Assembly (NCBI GenBank): GCA_027475525.1
Contig: JAMWFC010000067.1
Span: 186,001-250,000, forward strand
Direction of reading: 5' to 3'
Source: Macrolepiota albuminosa
Lineage: Eukaryota > Basidiomycota > Agaricomycetes > Agaricales > Agaricaceae
DNA length: 64,000 nt
Positions 11,028-24,021 of the stretch are shown here, one piece after another. How positions within the stretch are numbered: the first letter of the stretch is position 1; each line of letters opens with the position of its first letter. Made by a program: the position numbers and the translations under genes. The notes beneath the pieces were generated by a model. It did not search any database. It was not told the DNA's origin and worked only from the letters and a program-made list of their open reading frames with translations.

Positions 11028-11059
11028 CTTGGAGTTTCAAAACTCCAAGGAGAGTTGTT
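11028..11059. repeat. Short perfect palindrome
   Basis: CTCCTTGGAGTTT followed after one base by AAACTCCAAGGAG: a 13-bp perfect stem. It lies where the similarity between the inverted-repeat A arms ends. It could be a breakpoint palindrome. Confidence 0.7.
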
Positions 11060-13095
11060 TTGATGCTTGGGAGCTGACTGCAATAATTACAATACTTCAG
11101 TATGTTGCAAGACTTTTTTTTGCTGTTTGGACATTCACTGATTTGGAAATTTGCAGGCACTCATAGATGGCCACAATATCTTCTTCTTATATGGGGCTGC
11201 AATGCAAAAGCATGAGGTTGCACTTTCTCTCATGGGCATCCTGAATCCCATAGCACAATTATCACTGGTGATGTTCACACAGAATGCAATGGAAGCCAGG
11301 TCATTGACTAAGGACATTTCATGGCAACTGGAGTGGAAAAGACTGTCAATCTTTTGATTAATTGTAGTGAAGGCTTTTGTTTTTTGACTTTGGCTTTCTA
11401 TCCTGCTCATTGAGAATTGCTTGAATACAGATGAAACACTTATGCTTCATTCTGTTCCTACTGTTATCTTTCTCATATCTGACTGCACCATCAATTTTTT
11501 CTTCATCAACTGCTATTCTCTGTTTCTACATAGGTCATCAATAATATCTTGAGTCTAAGGATACAAAGCTTAGCAATTCCTGCCCTGTTGGTTATTTGGA
11601 ATAGAGGTGGAATAGGTGTGATTAAATGTTATGACCACATCATGATGTTTATATTGGACCCACATTACCAATGCCTCAGTTGATATTGATTGCTGCTATG
11701 CAATGTCTTCTATCTATCATGGCACTGCATACTTTTGGGCTTCCTTTCTCATATAAATAGACTCTATCACCCCTTGACTACTTGCTGCATTCAGGGATTT
11801 TAAAAGTCTTCAAAACACTTTTAGTTGGTTGAAATGCATCAGAAGTTGAGATTGTTTGCACATTGCTACTTTTTACAGGGCTCTGCTTAATGTAAGTGCT
11901 ATGGTGTAGGTAGTAATTACTCATATAAACATGTGGTAAATAGACTATAGAGACAATAAAATCATTTGTTGAAATGCTTTAGCATTGTCAGGCCTTCTGC
12001 CTAGTGCACTATTTTTGCTGACTGAAAATGCAATGCTTTATCTTCTTTTGCCTGCTGCAAATGATCCTTGTCTGACTGCAAATGATCCTTGTCTGACTGA
12101 TGGTCATTATAGACTTAACAAAAAATGCCTGCCATGCTGCATAAAAGAGAATTGTTTTTCGCCCTCAATAACAGGAACATTTGAGTGGGTCAAATAGAGA
12201 ATTAGATCAAAATAGTTGATCCAGATGGAAATCTGATGACTAAACTGAGATCCCAAAGAACAAGGTGCCTTCTAGCATCTGGATTGAAGTTTTCAAAGGC
12301 TGTAATGGCATAAAGACCCCATGCCAAGTTCTTTGCATTAATATGAGAATGTGTCACAGTACAAGAATCAATATTGAACATGCGTGCAACAAAAACACTG
12401 CTTGAGAAATTGTGGCATAAAGAATCATCTTCATCTAAAAAAGCTCTTTAGGGTTTTCTTGTAGTAGTCAAAACAAAATGAGGGCATAGCATTGCAGGAC
12501 TGGCAATCCAAAACCTGCAATGTGTTGAAAAGCCTTTACTTTAAGTAAACAATTAAGCACTTCAAGTTGCAAATCAGGTGTGGGCTTGAAATTGCCAGGT
12601 TTTTAAGCAAAACAATTTTTATAAATTTCAGAGAAGTTGTCATTTAAAATACATATCTTTTTTTCACCACTATAAGAGATCCCACTATTGACAGATGCAA
12701 ATGTATCTTGTGCATGCTGCTGTTCACCCAAATCTTGCTGTGCCATCCTCATTTCCAACTCTGCTTCTGCAATTGCATGAATCCAAGAATCATCATGAGG
12801 ACAACTAGCTAAGATTCTAATTTGTTGACATGCTGAATCAAGCAGTCTATGAGGAGTACTGTTATGACAGTGCTCAAAAATCAATTGATACAATGTTGGA
12901 TCAGACAACTCACCATTCATCATATTCCACCAACTTTAGTGATTCCATGAGCTGTAGATTCACAAATCAGTGGGATGACCCACAAACATTTGCATATTAC
13001 AAGGAATCTACATGCTTTAAGGTTAGAGGCATTGAGATTAAGAACAAGCCAACAAACACTTTTCTTTGCAGCTAAAATACCAAGGCTTTGGGGGG
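11031..13095. other. AT-rich spacer (loop of inverted repeat A), no gene recognised
   Basis: Only short ORFs occur (up to 106 codons, e.g. 12603-12923 minus) with no recognisable motif. It contains the direct repeat 11480-11890 and a 19-bp tandem repeat (gatccttgtctgactgcaaat) at about 12060-12098. A weak intron-like 3' end (ttgcag at 11150) precedes a 68-codon ORF. I do not call a gene. Confidence 0.6.
11480..11890 (+). repeat. Dispersed repeat, direct partner of 16000-16410
   Basis: Shared landmarks: 'acataggtcatca', 'caattcctgccctgttggttat', 'atgaccacatcatga' and 'gatgcatcagaagtt'. Differences from the GC-richer copy at 27936-28030 (reverse strand) are nearly all C-to-T or G-to-A. Confidence 0.75.
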
Positions 13096-14800
13096 TTGAC
13101 CTCTGCATAGTACTGTCAATAGTTCATTGTCACAAGTTGCCACACCATTGGGTTAGAGCAGTCAAAGCCTTGCAGGTATGAGTTGAGTCTAGTGACATCA
13201 TGAAATTATTTAGTGCCTGTCTTGGTCATGAGTGTACATGAAATTGCTTACTCATAGAAATCAACTGCTCTTTTTAATTCAGAATAGTATGTTGATGATG
13301 CCCAAAAGTAGATCAGTAGCAGATACGGTTTATAGCTACTGACCTGTATAAAAAATATGTTGGGCACACTAAAGTTGAGGGAGTCCTGGGCAGTTTCCAG
13401 AAAACAAGTTAGAAAATGGGTTAAACAGCAAGATTTGATGGAGGTTGGTAATGAGAAACAGCAAGGATATGTGGCAAGGAGATGCACCAATGACAAAGTG
13501 CATCTAAAGGATAAGAGGAGATAAATATAAGTAAGTGTGGCAGAGAATGCGGTAAGAAAACTAGAGGCTTAGCAACAATTAAACTGTGTAATGCTTGCCA
13601 TAGATGCAAGGTGTGTAGGTTCCGTAAACTTAACTGCAGCAAGCAGGCTAAGAGTGTTCAGACAATTGGCGACTATGAACTTAGTCAGCTCAAAAGAAAT
13701 CTGAACCATGAGATGAATTGAGGGATGTAAACGGGGTACTCTGTTCTATATTCTAACTAGTGACAACAGTAAATATTTATAGTAAAATGAGTTCACTATC
13801 ACTAAGTGACTAAGTGTTGCCAAGGAGTAGTGAACTGAAAAGAATGTAAGTAGTCACCATGCATTAAACTAAATATTGAGAAGTTAACAAGAATACTATT
13901 TGTTTAAGTAATGAGAAGGCACTAAGCGGTGCCAGGCACCAAGATAAAATGCCAGGCTATCAGTCATGGAGAAATACTATTATTCCTACTTGCAAGTGCT
14001 GCCTGAGTGATGCCATCTGTCAATGCTTGCTGATAGCATGATGCCTATTGTCACTTGTTATTCTAGCTGCTGTTGGCACTATCACTGATTAGGTACATTG
14101 CTTGCCATGCATGGCTGTCAGAAATGGCTTAAAATAGATAAATCATGTGTGCCAAGTTCAGAACAAGTATGGCAAGATGTCTGAAGCCAATGCTGAGCCT
14201 GCTGTTGATGTACCTAGCTTGTGTGGGGTCCTATCAATGTCAGTGACAAGGATGATTATGTATTGATAAGGACCTACAGTTCTGTTCAAAAAGTTCCTGC
14301 CTTAACCAGAGTTATTGTAAGTTAGGAGAATAACAATCCCTGAGCACTGAGCCTAGGGCTTTATTTTCTGTATCAAGATCAATGAAATATTTGGCATAAG
14401 TGTCAACATTTGCTGTCTGTTAAGATGCAAGTCAAAAAAGAGAAGTTACTTCTGGAAATATATAATACGCACTGATATAGATGGTTATGAAATGTTTAGT
14501 TTTTGTATACAAAGCATAAAGACTTAAAATTTACCAATTACAGGTCCCTCATGCATAATTTGATTCAGTGCTGTGACATTGATTATGCCTAGAATATACA
14601 CCTGCCAGGCAACTCTCCAGTTTAACATGTTTGTGCACAGCTCACCATTAAACCTAAATGATGTGAAGAAACAAATATTTGTGAGCCAGCATTCTGTGAT
14701 GTATTGGCAATCAGTAATTGATTGACAGAATGACATGAGAAAAAAATATCAAGTATAGTCATATAGTAACAAACCGTTACATCAATAAACTTCAATTCCA
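13096..14800 (-). repeat. Inverted repeat A, right arm
   Basis: Reverse-complement partner of 5524-11030. It has its own solo LTR1 (13293-14236) at a position different from LTR1a. It preserves the empty sites for the hairpin element (near 13143, 'caatggtgtggcaac') and for LTR1a (near 14287). Confidence 0.8.
13293..14236 (+). mobile_element. Solo LTR, family 1, copy b
   Basis: TGATGATGCCCAAAAG to GGTCCTATCA, 944 bp, flanked by ATGT on both sides (13289-13292, 14237-14240). It is uninterrupted and so defines the complete LTR1. Confidence 0.85.
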
Positions 14801-16255
14801 GTAATTCAAGCTTTCCTTTTCATCTTGTAAAAGACATTGCCATACTAGAAGCTCTGCAATTTCAAAGTCTGCCAAAGCCAAGCTGCAAAGATGATGGTGG
14901 TAGGTATGCATTGCTGTCATAGAGAATATTAAATGATTCATGTCAAGTAGAAAAATCCGTTCTGCAGCACACTTCCAAGGCATACCTACTATTCTGACCA
15001 AGTGACTCAACACCTGCATCAAGAAATTTTAACCTCCTCATGTACCCATTTGCATAGGCAAAAGAACAGACACATGCTCTGAACACTGCAAAGATAAAGC
15101 GCATGTTTGCAAAGCTCTTTGTCAATGCTTTGAAGAGGCACATGAGTGCTGTTGAGGTTCTTGCAAAGCAACCTGATTCATGGACCACAATTGCAAGTGG
15201 AAGCTGGGATAGAGATATTTCTTTGCATTTATTCTATCTCATACCAGGTGATGAATCCTATTGTCAGATATAATATTGATGTCAGTTCTACTGGTGTATC
15301 ATCAAATCTTTATTTTCTACTGAAGCAAAAACCTATCACTGTAATTGTGATCAGAGAGATTGGATAGGAGATTCTTGATTGCTTTGGAGCAGATGTTAGT
15401 GACCTCTGGAAGAGTCAGACTGGCTAGTGAAAAATAGAAAAGAGTGCTCAAGGTAGCAATGATTCATCAATAAGTAATATCTAACAAGCAAACTGTTAAC
15501 CTTGAACCAGGTTTGATGCACGTTCTTTGCATGCTACAATTTGCTCATCTTTCTTTGCTTAGTTTTGGCAGCAGCTCAAGCAGACATTGAATGAGAGGTT
15601 ACTATTAATTGGTATAAGTGACATCAATATTTCTGCCTAATAAAATAAGCTGATTCAAAATGTACCTCTGATGTCTACACCTCCATCTGCTCTATTTACC
15701 AGCAGTACTCATCCTTCTAGTTGTGCAGACTGAAGGCAGAACTTGGCCTGGAAGGCATTTACTTCTACAATTCTGCTCTGTCTTCACTGCAATGCAAAGT
15801 GCTTGCATTGCTGCCTCTCTCTGACAATGATTCTGCTATATTAGTCAGATGGTATTCTGGACATTCAGCTCCTCCTGTGCCTACTTCTGCTGAAGAACTT
15901 TGAAAAAAGACTATGGCTGCTGGGCCAAGATACTTAGTGCTCTTCAAGGATTTGCAGATGAACTTCTGCACTTTATTTTATCTCTACTGTCATTTTCCTT
16001 ATATCCTACTGCACCATCAATTTCTTTGTCAACTGCTACACTGCATTTTTACATAGGTCATCAGTGATATTTTGAACTTAAGGATGCAATGCTTGGCAAT
16101 TCCTGCCCTGTTGGTTATCTGGAATAGAGGTGGGATGGGTGTGATTACACTCTTCTTAGTACATATGTTATGACCACATCATGACATTTATATTGGACTT
16201 ACATTATCAATGCCTCAGTCAATATTAATCACTACTATGCAACACCCTCCATCCA
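14801..16255. other. AT-rich spacer, no gene recognised
   Basis: Short ORFs only (60-81 codons), none with a recognisable motif. From about 16000 it is the direct partner of 11480-11890. No RNA gene or promoter is evident by eye. Confidence 0.55.
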
Positions 16256-18141
16256 TCACAGCACTGTGCACTTTTGGGCTCTTTCTCTCATGCAAATGGA
16301 CTCTATCACTCCTGGACCACTTGCTGCATACAGGGACTTACTTCTAGTTGGTTGGGATGCATCAGAAGTTAAGATTGTCTGCATATCACTACTTTTTGCA
16401 GGGCTCTGCCAAGACATCCTGCCCCACTGCTCACTTACAAACTTTGTTTTAACATGAGAGAAGCCTGTCTTGGATTGTATAAATGCTTTACAGACAACCA
16501 AATTGTAAACATTTGATATGTGCCTCCATAATCTTCTTTTTCAAAGTTCTAATGTTTTTGACCAGATTTGTCATGTAAATCTCCAAGCCTATGCACAATC
16601 CATTCTGGTCTCTTCTTGCATTCCATCTGTCTTCATCCAACATATTTTTTCCATAGAAATTTTAGATGCTAGCAGCATGAGTCTCATGGACGCTCACAAG
16701 TCAAAAAGAGATGTGGTCTATTACAACAGCAAATGAGCAATCAGGAATTGTGGGAAACAGGCTAACTGTAGGATGGCCAAAATGGGATTCTGATTGGATT
16801 AGAGAGGCAGTGCTTATGGAGGGGGAAAGTTTTTTGTACACACTGTTGTTCTTAAAACTTATATCTGTTAGCCTGCAGCGCCAACTCTGATGGCTGCAAG
16901 ATTCTGAGGTGGTCCTGTTCATGCACGGTGCCAACCTTGGCAGCCATCATGTGCTTGATTCACTGGTTTGTTGATATCCTGCTATGGCCGTTCATCATGA
17001 CATTCCAGTTTTATGATCTTGTTTTCCATTGGCTGCGACCTACAATGCCTCATCAACTTTGCCTCTGGATGCCTACTAGTGTCAGATCTTGCTTGCCAGG
17101 CCATATGTCTTCGCATTCCATGGAGAACTTTGTATTCATTGATTTTGTTTTTGTTTTCTCAGCATGAAAAATTCAACTACGGTATGTATGAGTCTATGTA
17201 TATACTTGCCACCTTTCTCACAGGTTTCTACAGGTTATTGTCACTGGTGCTGATGTCCAGAGCCTTGAACAAAAGAGTGCTAGGCTTGTGTGTCTGAGAG
17301 GGGGCATGAGCTCTATGATGCCATTGCTAATGCTAACATATGTCTGTAATTAATTTACTCCATCTCATCTTATAAACTCTTGCAGATAAAAAACCTCTCA
17401 TAGATAGAACAGTGCAGTCAGTTTGCTTTGGTAGTCTAAGGTGATGCAAGCAACTAGAGGTGTGTTAAAGATCCTTACAAGCAAAGTCCTTTTACAGGGC
17501 TGATCATAGCTCATAGTGCCCATGCTGCATCACACTCACAAAGGAGGAGCCACTATTGCTACTCCTTATCATGGTTGTTGAGTCTCCATCACAGGAACAT
17601 GGGTAGGGGAGACAGCTGTATTATAATCAGGAGAGGCTAGCAATCCTGAAAATCTATTAATTCACACATATTATACTAAACTAATGACAAATCATGTGAA
17701 AGAATGGATAATGTTTTCTGAAAATGTGTAGGCCTCTCTTCAACAAGACTATGATAGCAAACATGAGCACAGAACTTCATCCAGGCTTCAAAATCTGTTA
17801 ATTTTAGCTGTTTAATGCAGTTCTCAGCCTTAGTTATACGTCTTTTCAAATGTTCAGCTATGCTAACTAGTCCATTTGTAAGGTTTGTAGTAGCCAGTGG
17901 CCTACTCATCCAAGGCAAGCATAATCTATTCAACACATGTAATAAGGCAGATGATTGTAGAAAGAATAAAGCAGATACTAACAAGAGTGGTGGCTGTTGC
18001 AGGGATCTGTGGTTTATAGTCTTCTGAAGAGCAATATTGCAGAGGTGATGCATCATGCCTATATACCAACTGAGCTGTTATTCAAACAAGAACCTCATCT
18101 CTTGCTGAGTTCTAAAAGGGGTTTAGGCTATGATTGCTTGG

Positions 18142-19210
18142 TGATAGGCTTCTACTCAGACTGAGCGCATCAAGGGACATTATAGGCCAACCAACACTTG
18201 ACATACTAGAGACTCTGGCAACCAGTCTGGATACAGAGCAGCCCTAGCTCTATTGCTCTATTGCAGGACTTATCCATTTACCCTAATCACCAGTTACTAG
18301 TCCTTCAGCACACTCCATTCACTTATTTCAAAAACTAAAGAGGCTCAGAATGTATAGTGCTAACACAATGGCAGGAGAAGGACTCTAACCAAACCTCGAT
18401 CACTTCCATAAAGAGTCAGCAATAGGCACTGCCATTTGATGAGGCACCTCAATCAGAAGTCTAAAAGAATCAATAACGGTGGCACAGAATATACTTAAAT
18501 CTGACATCTGGACCTGTCGGAAACTGATACAATAAGTAGCACTGACATTAGTGCTCATGGCATCTGTCAAAGATTTTTCAACCATACTCTGGAACACTCT
18601 GGCCAATCAGAATTATATTAACAGTAAGCAGACCCATATAATTTTAAGTCAATTTAGAGTCACCGTTGGTTGCCATGAGTCATAATGCCATTGGTCACCA
18701 TCATCCATGTGCAATGGGTTGCTGTTGACAGGTCACCATTAGAAAGAACTATGAGGAGAGGTGCTAGGAGGTAGCACTGCAGATGGACTTATCTTGGAAA
18801 ACACAGTAGCATATAGTATATAAGTTAGCTACTTCATATGTACATAAAAACAAATCGTAACTTCTTGAGCACCCAGTTACACTTAGTGTTCAAATCGTGC
18901 TAGCTTTGCCTGATGTTGTCACTAAGTTGGACGCTAGCTTCGTCTATCTCGTCTTCATTGTTTATGGTGCTATCTATGGGCATGCTATGCTGCGCTACTT
19001 ATCTTTTTCTCTTTATCTTTGCTTAAGCTACAGCACTTATCATTTGCTAAGTAGCATCTGAGGCGCTATCATCTAGCACATTGTTCTATCACATCTGCTT
19101 AAGCACACTAGAACTCTGTCAGGACTCCTCACAACTACGTATGCCAGGCGCTGGAGATGGCATTGTACTGCATATATGTCCAGCACACTCAACCACAGTT
19201 AGTGTCATCA
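18142..19210 (+). mobile_element. Solo LTR, family 2, copy b
   Basis: TGATAGGCTTCTAC to GTGTCATCA, 1069 bp. The flanks ttgg (18138-18141) and tcgg (19211-19214) are an imperfect target duplication. The empty site is seen in the other arm near 26410 (complement 'gattgctcggatgatt'). Confidence 0.83.
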
Positions 19211-19755
19211 TCGGATGATTTATTGTACACACCTTTGAAGTTAAAACAAATGGAATTTTCTGACTAGGAATTTGATCATCTTCTGATGCTCATCCAGGTC
19301 AAGCCATCCTAGGTAGTAACCAGGGTGCTTCTGCAGTATGGGATCATGAGCACAAGCTAGTCCATGGCTGTGGTATTTATTGATATTTGTCATGATCTGA
19401 TTTAAGTCTATAAGACTGGCTATTGGTAAAAGTCCTAAAAATGATTGCATTTTGCATGAAATGACTTACATTGCCTGCTGGCCCATCTAACAAACAAAAC
19501 TTTCAGGTTCATTTGTCAGTGTCAAGTTTTTGAAATGCATTCCAAGTAATAGAATGCACTACTAAGGGTTATGCTTTTCACTTTGCAAGGACTAGTTATG
19601 AAAGTCTACAGAGCAATTAGCATCTTTAGAAGTGCAGAAAGCCCCAACTAACTTGCTGTTGTCAGGTTTTGTTGATACTGTGAATAAAATTTCCCATGTT
19701 AACACAACATTTTTTAGTTATAGCTTTCTTGAAAATTGATCAGTTGCACGTTTCT

Positions 19756-19851
19756 CATGGCTAATGCAAGATACCATAAGGCTTGTACAAGAAAAAGCTT
19801 CAACATGGCTAATGCAAGATACCATAAGGCTTGTACAAGAAAAAGCTTCAA
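19756..19851. repeat. 48-bp tandem duplication
   Basis: 'catggctaatgcaagatacc...' at 19756 recurs at 19804. The period is 48, unlike the 77-bp series. It is absent from the opposite arm (about 25660), so it arose after the arms formed. Confidence 0.85.
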
Positions 19852-20855
19852 TCTTGAAATAATATTATTATTTAGCTGATAACCCTGTTTGTCTGTTGAG
19901 ATGAGATCTTTAAATAACAATGAGTCAGCCTAGTCAATTTTAAAAGTTGAGAAGTCAATGGCTGGTGGACAAAACAACTCACAGTAGAATGCATTGTAGC
20001 ATTCTGAGAGGAGAAATGAGTCAGATGATGAAGAGGTGCTAGATAAAGCTATCTGGAGTATCTGTAAAGAGGTCATGGCTAATGTCTCTGGCCTGTGAAG
20101 ATAAACAAGTATTGGTAGAAGTCTTGAAAACACCACCCATACAACAGCAGCATTTCTTCTTTGAGACTTGGGTTACTGAGGAGTGAATAGAGTCTTTACT
20201 AGCTTCCAAAGTTGGCACCATGCATGAACAAGCCACCTTTTATGCCTGTAGCTGCCAGGGTTAACACTGCAAGCAAGCTGCCTTACACTCAGTATATAAG
20301 TGCAGAACACCTGGTTGTGTGTCTATATAATCAGCTGCTCTGCAGTCTCATCAGTTATATCAAATGCCACTACAAAAAAAAAAACTTGGCTTTTGGCTAT
20401 CACCAAAATGTACCAAGACCTTAGACACTTTAAAAAAAGACAACATATTAATAAGCCAACTGACTTCCAAGCACTATGTAATTAAAGAATTTATTTATTT
20501 TTCTTTTCTTTCACAACATGGTCTGGCCTCCAATGACACATGCTAGATGCTAACTTGAAAGCACAGCTCATAGCAAGAAGTTATAATTAATGACCATGAG
20601 TCAGACTTAGATTTGACTGAGATCAAAGACTCTGAAAATGAACAACCTCTGGCAACCCTTTCTAGACGGTGCTCCCTTCCATCAATGTTACAGCAATTTT
20701 GTTGCATTATACAATGCAACATCTTTCTCCCACCCACTTTTTGCCAGCCTGCTTCTGCCACCAACTTCAATGCAATACTCCCTTAATCATTGCAAACATT
20801 TTTGAAATGATTTTGGCCTTATTTTAAAGACTATTCACACATCTGTTGAACAAGT

Positions 20856-21818
20856 TGATGACATCCAAAAGTAGATCAGTAGCAGATACAGTTTATGGCT
20901 ACTGACCTGTGTAATAATGCATTGGGCATGCTAAGATTGAGGGAGTCCCAGGCAGTTCCCAGAGAACAAGTCAGAAAAGAGTTAAATGACAGGATTTGGT
21001 AAAAGTTGGTAGCAATAGTCGGCAAGGAAATGCAGTAAGAAAGGTGTGCCAATGACAAAGTGCGCTTAAAAGGGTAGAAAGATGACCATGGTTAAATGCA
21101 GCAAAAGAATGCAGGAAGGAAACTAGAGGCTTAGCAACAACTAAGCTGCATGATGCCTGCTGTAAGTGCAAGGTGCATAAGTTCTGTAAGCGTAACTGTG
21201 GCAAGCAGGCTAAGAGTGTTCAGACAATTGGCAACTATGAACTTAGTCAGCTCAAAAGAAATCTGAACTGTAAGGTGAACTGAGGGGTGTAAAGTGGGGT
21301 ACTCTGTTCTGTGGTAACTAGCGACAATGATAAGTATTTATAGTGAGAAACAAGTTCCCCACTGCTCAAAGGTGAAGGGTTGCCAAGGGACGGTGAACTG
21401 TAAGTAATGTAATTAAACGTCTTGTATTAAACTAAACGTTGAGAAATGAAGCAAGCAAGCTGTCCATTTGTCTAAGGGGAGGCACTAAGAGGCATCAGAC
21501 ACCAGGGTAAATGTCTCTCCATCTATCATGAATAAATGACATTATACCTAATCCATAAGCGCTATTGCCGGCTAGCCATGCCACGTGCTGATTGATTGCT
21601 GCTACCTGTCAATGTTGGCTGGTGGTGTGATGCCAGCTGTTATTCCAGCTGCTGCTGGTGCTATCACTGATCGGATCTGTTGCTTGTCATGCGTGGCTGT
21701 CAGGTAAGGTCTAAAATGGTTAAATCGTGTGCACCAGATTCAGCCCATGCATAGCAAGGTGTTCAGAACTGCTGCTGAGCCTGCTGTTGATGCGCCTAGT
21801 CTATGTGGGGTCCTATCA
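20856..21818 (+). mobile_element. Solo LTR, family 1, copy c
   Basis: TGATGACATCCAAAAG to GGTCCTATCA, 963 bp, with a 4-bp target duplication AAGT (20852-20855, 21819-21822). Confidence 0.85.
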
Positions 21819-23503
21819 AAGTTCTTTGCAAAAATCTGAAGGAGTACCTATAGCTGATTGAAGGAGATTCGCAAATGATTGGCTTCTATCTTTGCGCTTT
21901 TCGTAAGCAGCAACTTCAGGGCTTTATACATTTACTGGCTCTGCATCATATCACTTTGTCTATTTGGGTTAATACATCTGTCAAGGCCTCAGGAGCAGAA
22001 GAATGTGCTAGCAGGTTGTTAATGGTGATTATCAACTAGAGCAATTCTGAGCTGATTAGAGAAGCAGTTAAATACTAGCAAAATAATACAGGGCCTACCT
22101 TATTGCCTTCTGCACCTGAATGCTTCAATTTAGTATTAATTGGTTGTCAGGTCAAGACATCACACCTTTAATTTGTAACTTGCTTAAGTTTGCAAAACAG
22201 ATTACACGGCTTGTTTTTTGTGTTATAAATTTTATTTTGTCTTATTAAATAATGTAAAGTCATATAAGTATTTGATGTATAACTAAAACTCAAAGACATC
22301 CTATGACTATTTGAGCAGTTTTGATGTAATGAATTTATGATATTAACATGAGCACACTCTTCTGGCCTTTAGTTTCTTAGATGGCTTTTATAAGAATACC
22401 CGACTAGATGAATCATGCAATTGATAAGACAAAGACAAAGACAAAATATATTCTCAGCTATATTATATAATGTAATTCAGATAGATAGATATCTTTCTAG
22501 AAAAGTAATATAAGGATGATGTTAAATGGTAGAGATGTTGAAGAATGTCAGAAATCTGATATGTTTTATTGCATGTTTTAAGTAAGTATTTGTTTTAATA
22601 TTTTTTTTTTCTAATTGCAGCCCAGAGTCCATAGCTGACTTAATGTTGGCCAACTTTTGTCTCATGCCTTTTCTGGATTTAGAAATGGTGCTTTTATCTG
22701 TGCTTTTTGAAGGGCCTCTAGCACTAACTAAAGTTCAAATTGATGAGCTGATACTTCTAACAACCACAAATGCTTTTTCCATGGGCTTGCTGTATCTTCC
22801 ACCTGCAGAACGCCAACCAACAGTTGGAGGCAAAATGTCTTCAGAATGTATAAAATACTCTATATGCAAGTATTGCTCTTGATGAAGAGTTTCTAGATCA
22901 GATCATAGAGACAGAGAATGGTGTTGGAAAGGTTGACATTTTTATTGGGCAGCTTTGGATAAAAGAGAAGCATTGCACAGGTTTGTACAGATCCAATATC
23001 CAACAAACTGCTTCAATATCTCTTTCCTTTCAGTCTCTTCATCTTGAATTATTTTGGTCAGATTATCTCATTCACTTGCCTCTTAATGAGTCTTCATTTC
23101 TCAATAAAGTGGAATTTAACACTATTTCTGTGTTGTTTGGTTCTCTTTTGCACTGAATGGCTTGTCTGCATAGATTTGGCATTCATGAATGACTTTTACC
23201 ACATTTTTCAAACTCTATTCTTGTTTTGATGACTTTATAAATCCACATGATATTACAACACCTTATTTCACCTTAAAGCCAAGAATTTTTATGGAAATAA
23301 TACAATTGCTAATTAGCAGAAGGTTTGGCTACTGCTCACAAAGTTTTTAGCAATTCACAGTAAGCTTTTAAGACACCAACTTTGCTACATAGATTAATTT
23401 TGGCTCAGAGCTCATGTTTAGCCAGAAAGTTTTGATTGTTAGATTGGCTAGTAGCCAACGTCAGTTGTTTGACACACTGCTGATAGATACTCAGGTGTAG
23501 AAG

Positions 23504-24021
23504 TGTCAGGGGACTCCTCATTCCTTTCTTCTTTCACTCTTTATTTCTTCACTCTCCTTTCATTCACTTCCTTATTTCTTCTATCATTCTCTCATTTTGC
23601 TGTTACTACTTTTTCAACACTATCTGTTAGTACTATTCTCAACCTTTGAGGTGCTCTGGTTCTTTAGCTATCACTCAGACAAGTGTGGGCCCTTCAGCAC
23701 CGCTTCAGGCTGCTTAGATAAGCCGGAGTTTGCCTTTCTGACTTCTAAAGTCCAGAGTTTTCCTCCCTTGTTTGCACACTTGTTTGGTTAGTCAATTTTT
23801 GAGTTTTTAAGGTTTTGTTGTACTGTACAGTTGTTTCCCACGCTTCAGAGGCCCCAGAAGCGTCCAACCTGGCATAGGGAATCCCCAGACTTGTTCTCTT
23901 TGGATCTCCCTCTGCCAGGTGAGTAGCTACCTTGATATTGTCAGTATATATTCTAATACACTTTGGATCTCCCTCTGCCAGCTGTGTGACTGAGCCACAG
24001 CCTCTAGAGGTCGCCCTTACA
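23504..24021 (+). mobile_element. Solo LTR, family 3, copy b
   Basis: TGTCAGGGGACTCC to CGCCCTTACA, 518 bp, with a perfect 5-bp target duplication AGAAG (23499-23503, 24022-24026). Very similar to LTR3a, so a comparatively recent family. Confidence 0.88.

Larger units (their letters stand above)
5524..11030 (+). repeat. Inverted repeat A, left arm (interrupted by LTRs and the hairpin element)
   Basis: Three segments of this arm (5524-5969, 8542-8735, 10977-about 11030) match, in order, the reverse complement of 14800-13096. The arm is cut by a solo LTR nest (5970-8541) and by the hairpin element (8736-10976); neither is present at the same place in the right arm. The arm has no convincing gene; it is AT-rich with stops in all frames. 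Similarity is imperfect, so the duplication is old. Confidence 0.8.
16256..19925 (+). repeat. Inverted repeat B, left arm
   Basis: Matches the reverse complement of 25580-28040, apart from the solo LTR2b (18142-19210) present only here. Landmarks include the pair 'ctgatgctcatccaggtcaagcc' (near 19285) and its complement near 26325. ORFs inside it (e.g. 17676-18056 minus) are broken in the other arm, so none is called as a gene. Confidence 0.8.

Noticed and set aside
17676..18056. 126-codon minus-strand ORF as a gene
   Set aside because: The same sequence in the opposite repeat arm (about 26500-26860) is broken by small deletions, and no domain is recognisable.
22643..22882. Exon after a 'ctaattgcag' acceptor
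   Set aside because: No partner exons or known domain could be found, so it was mentioned only as part of the region.
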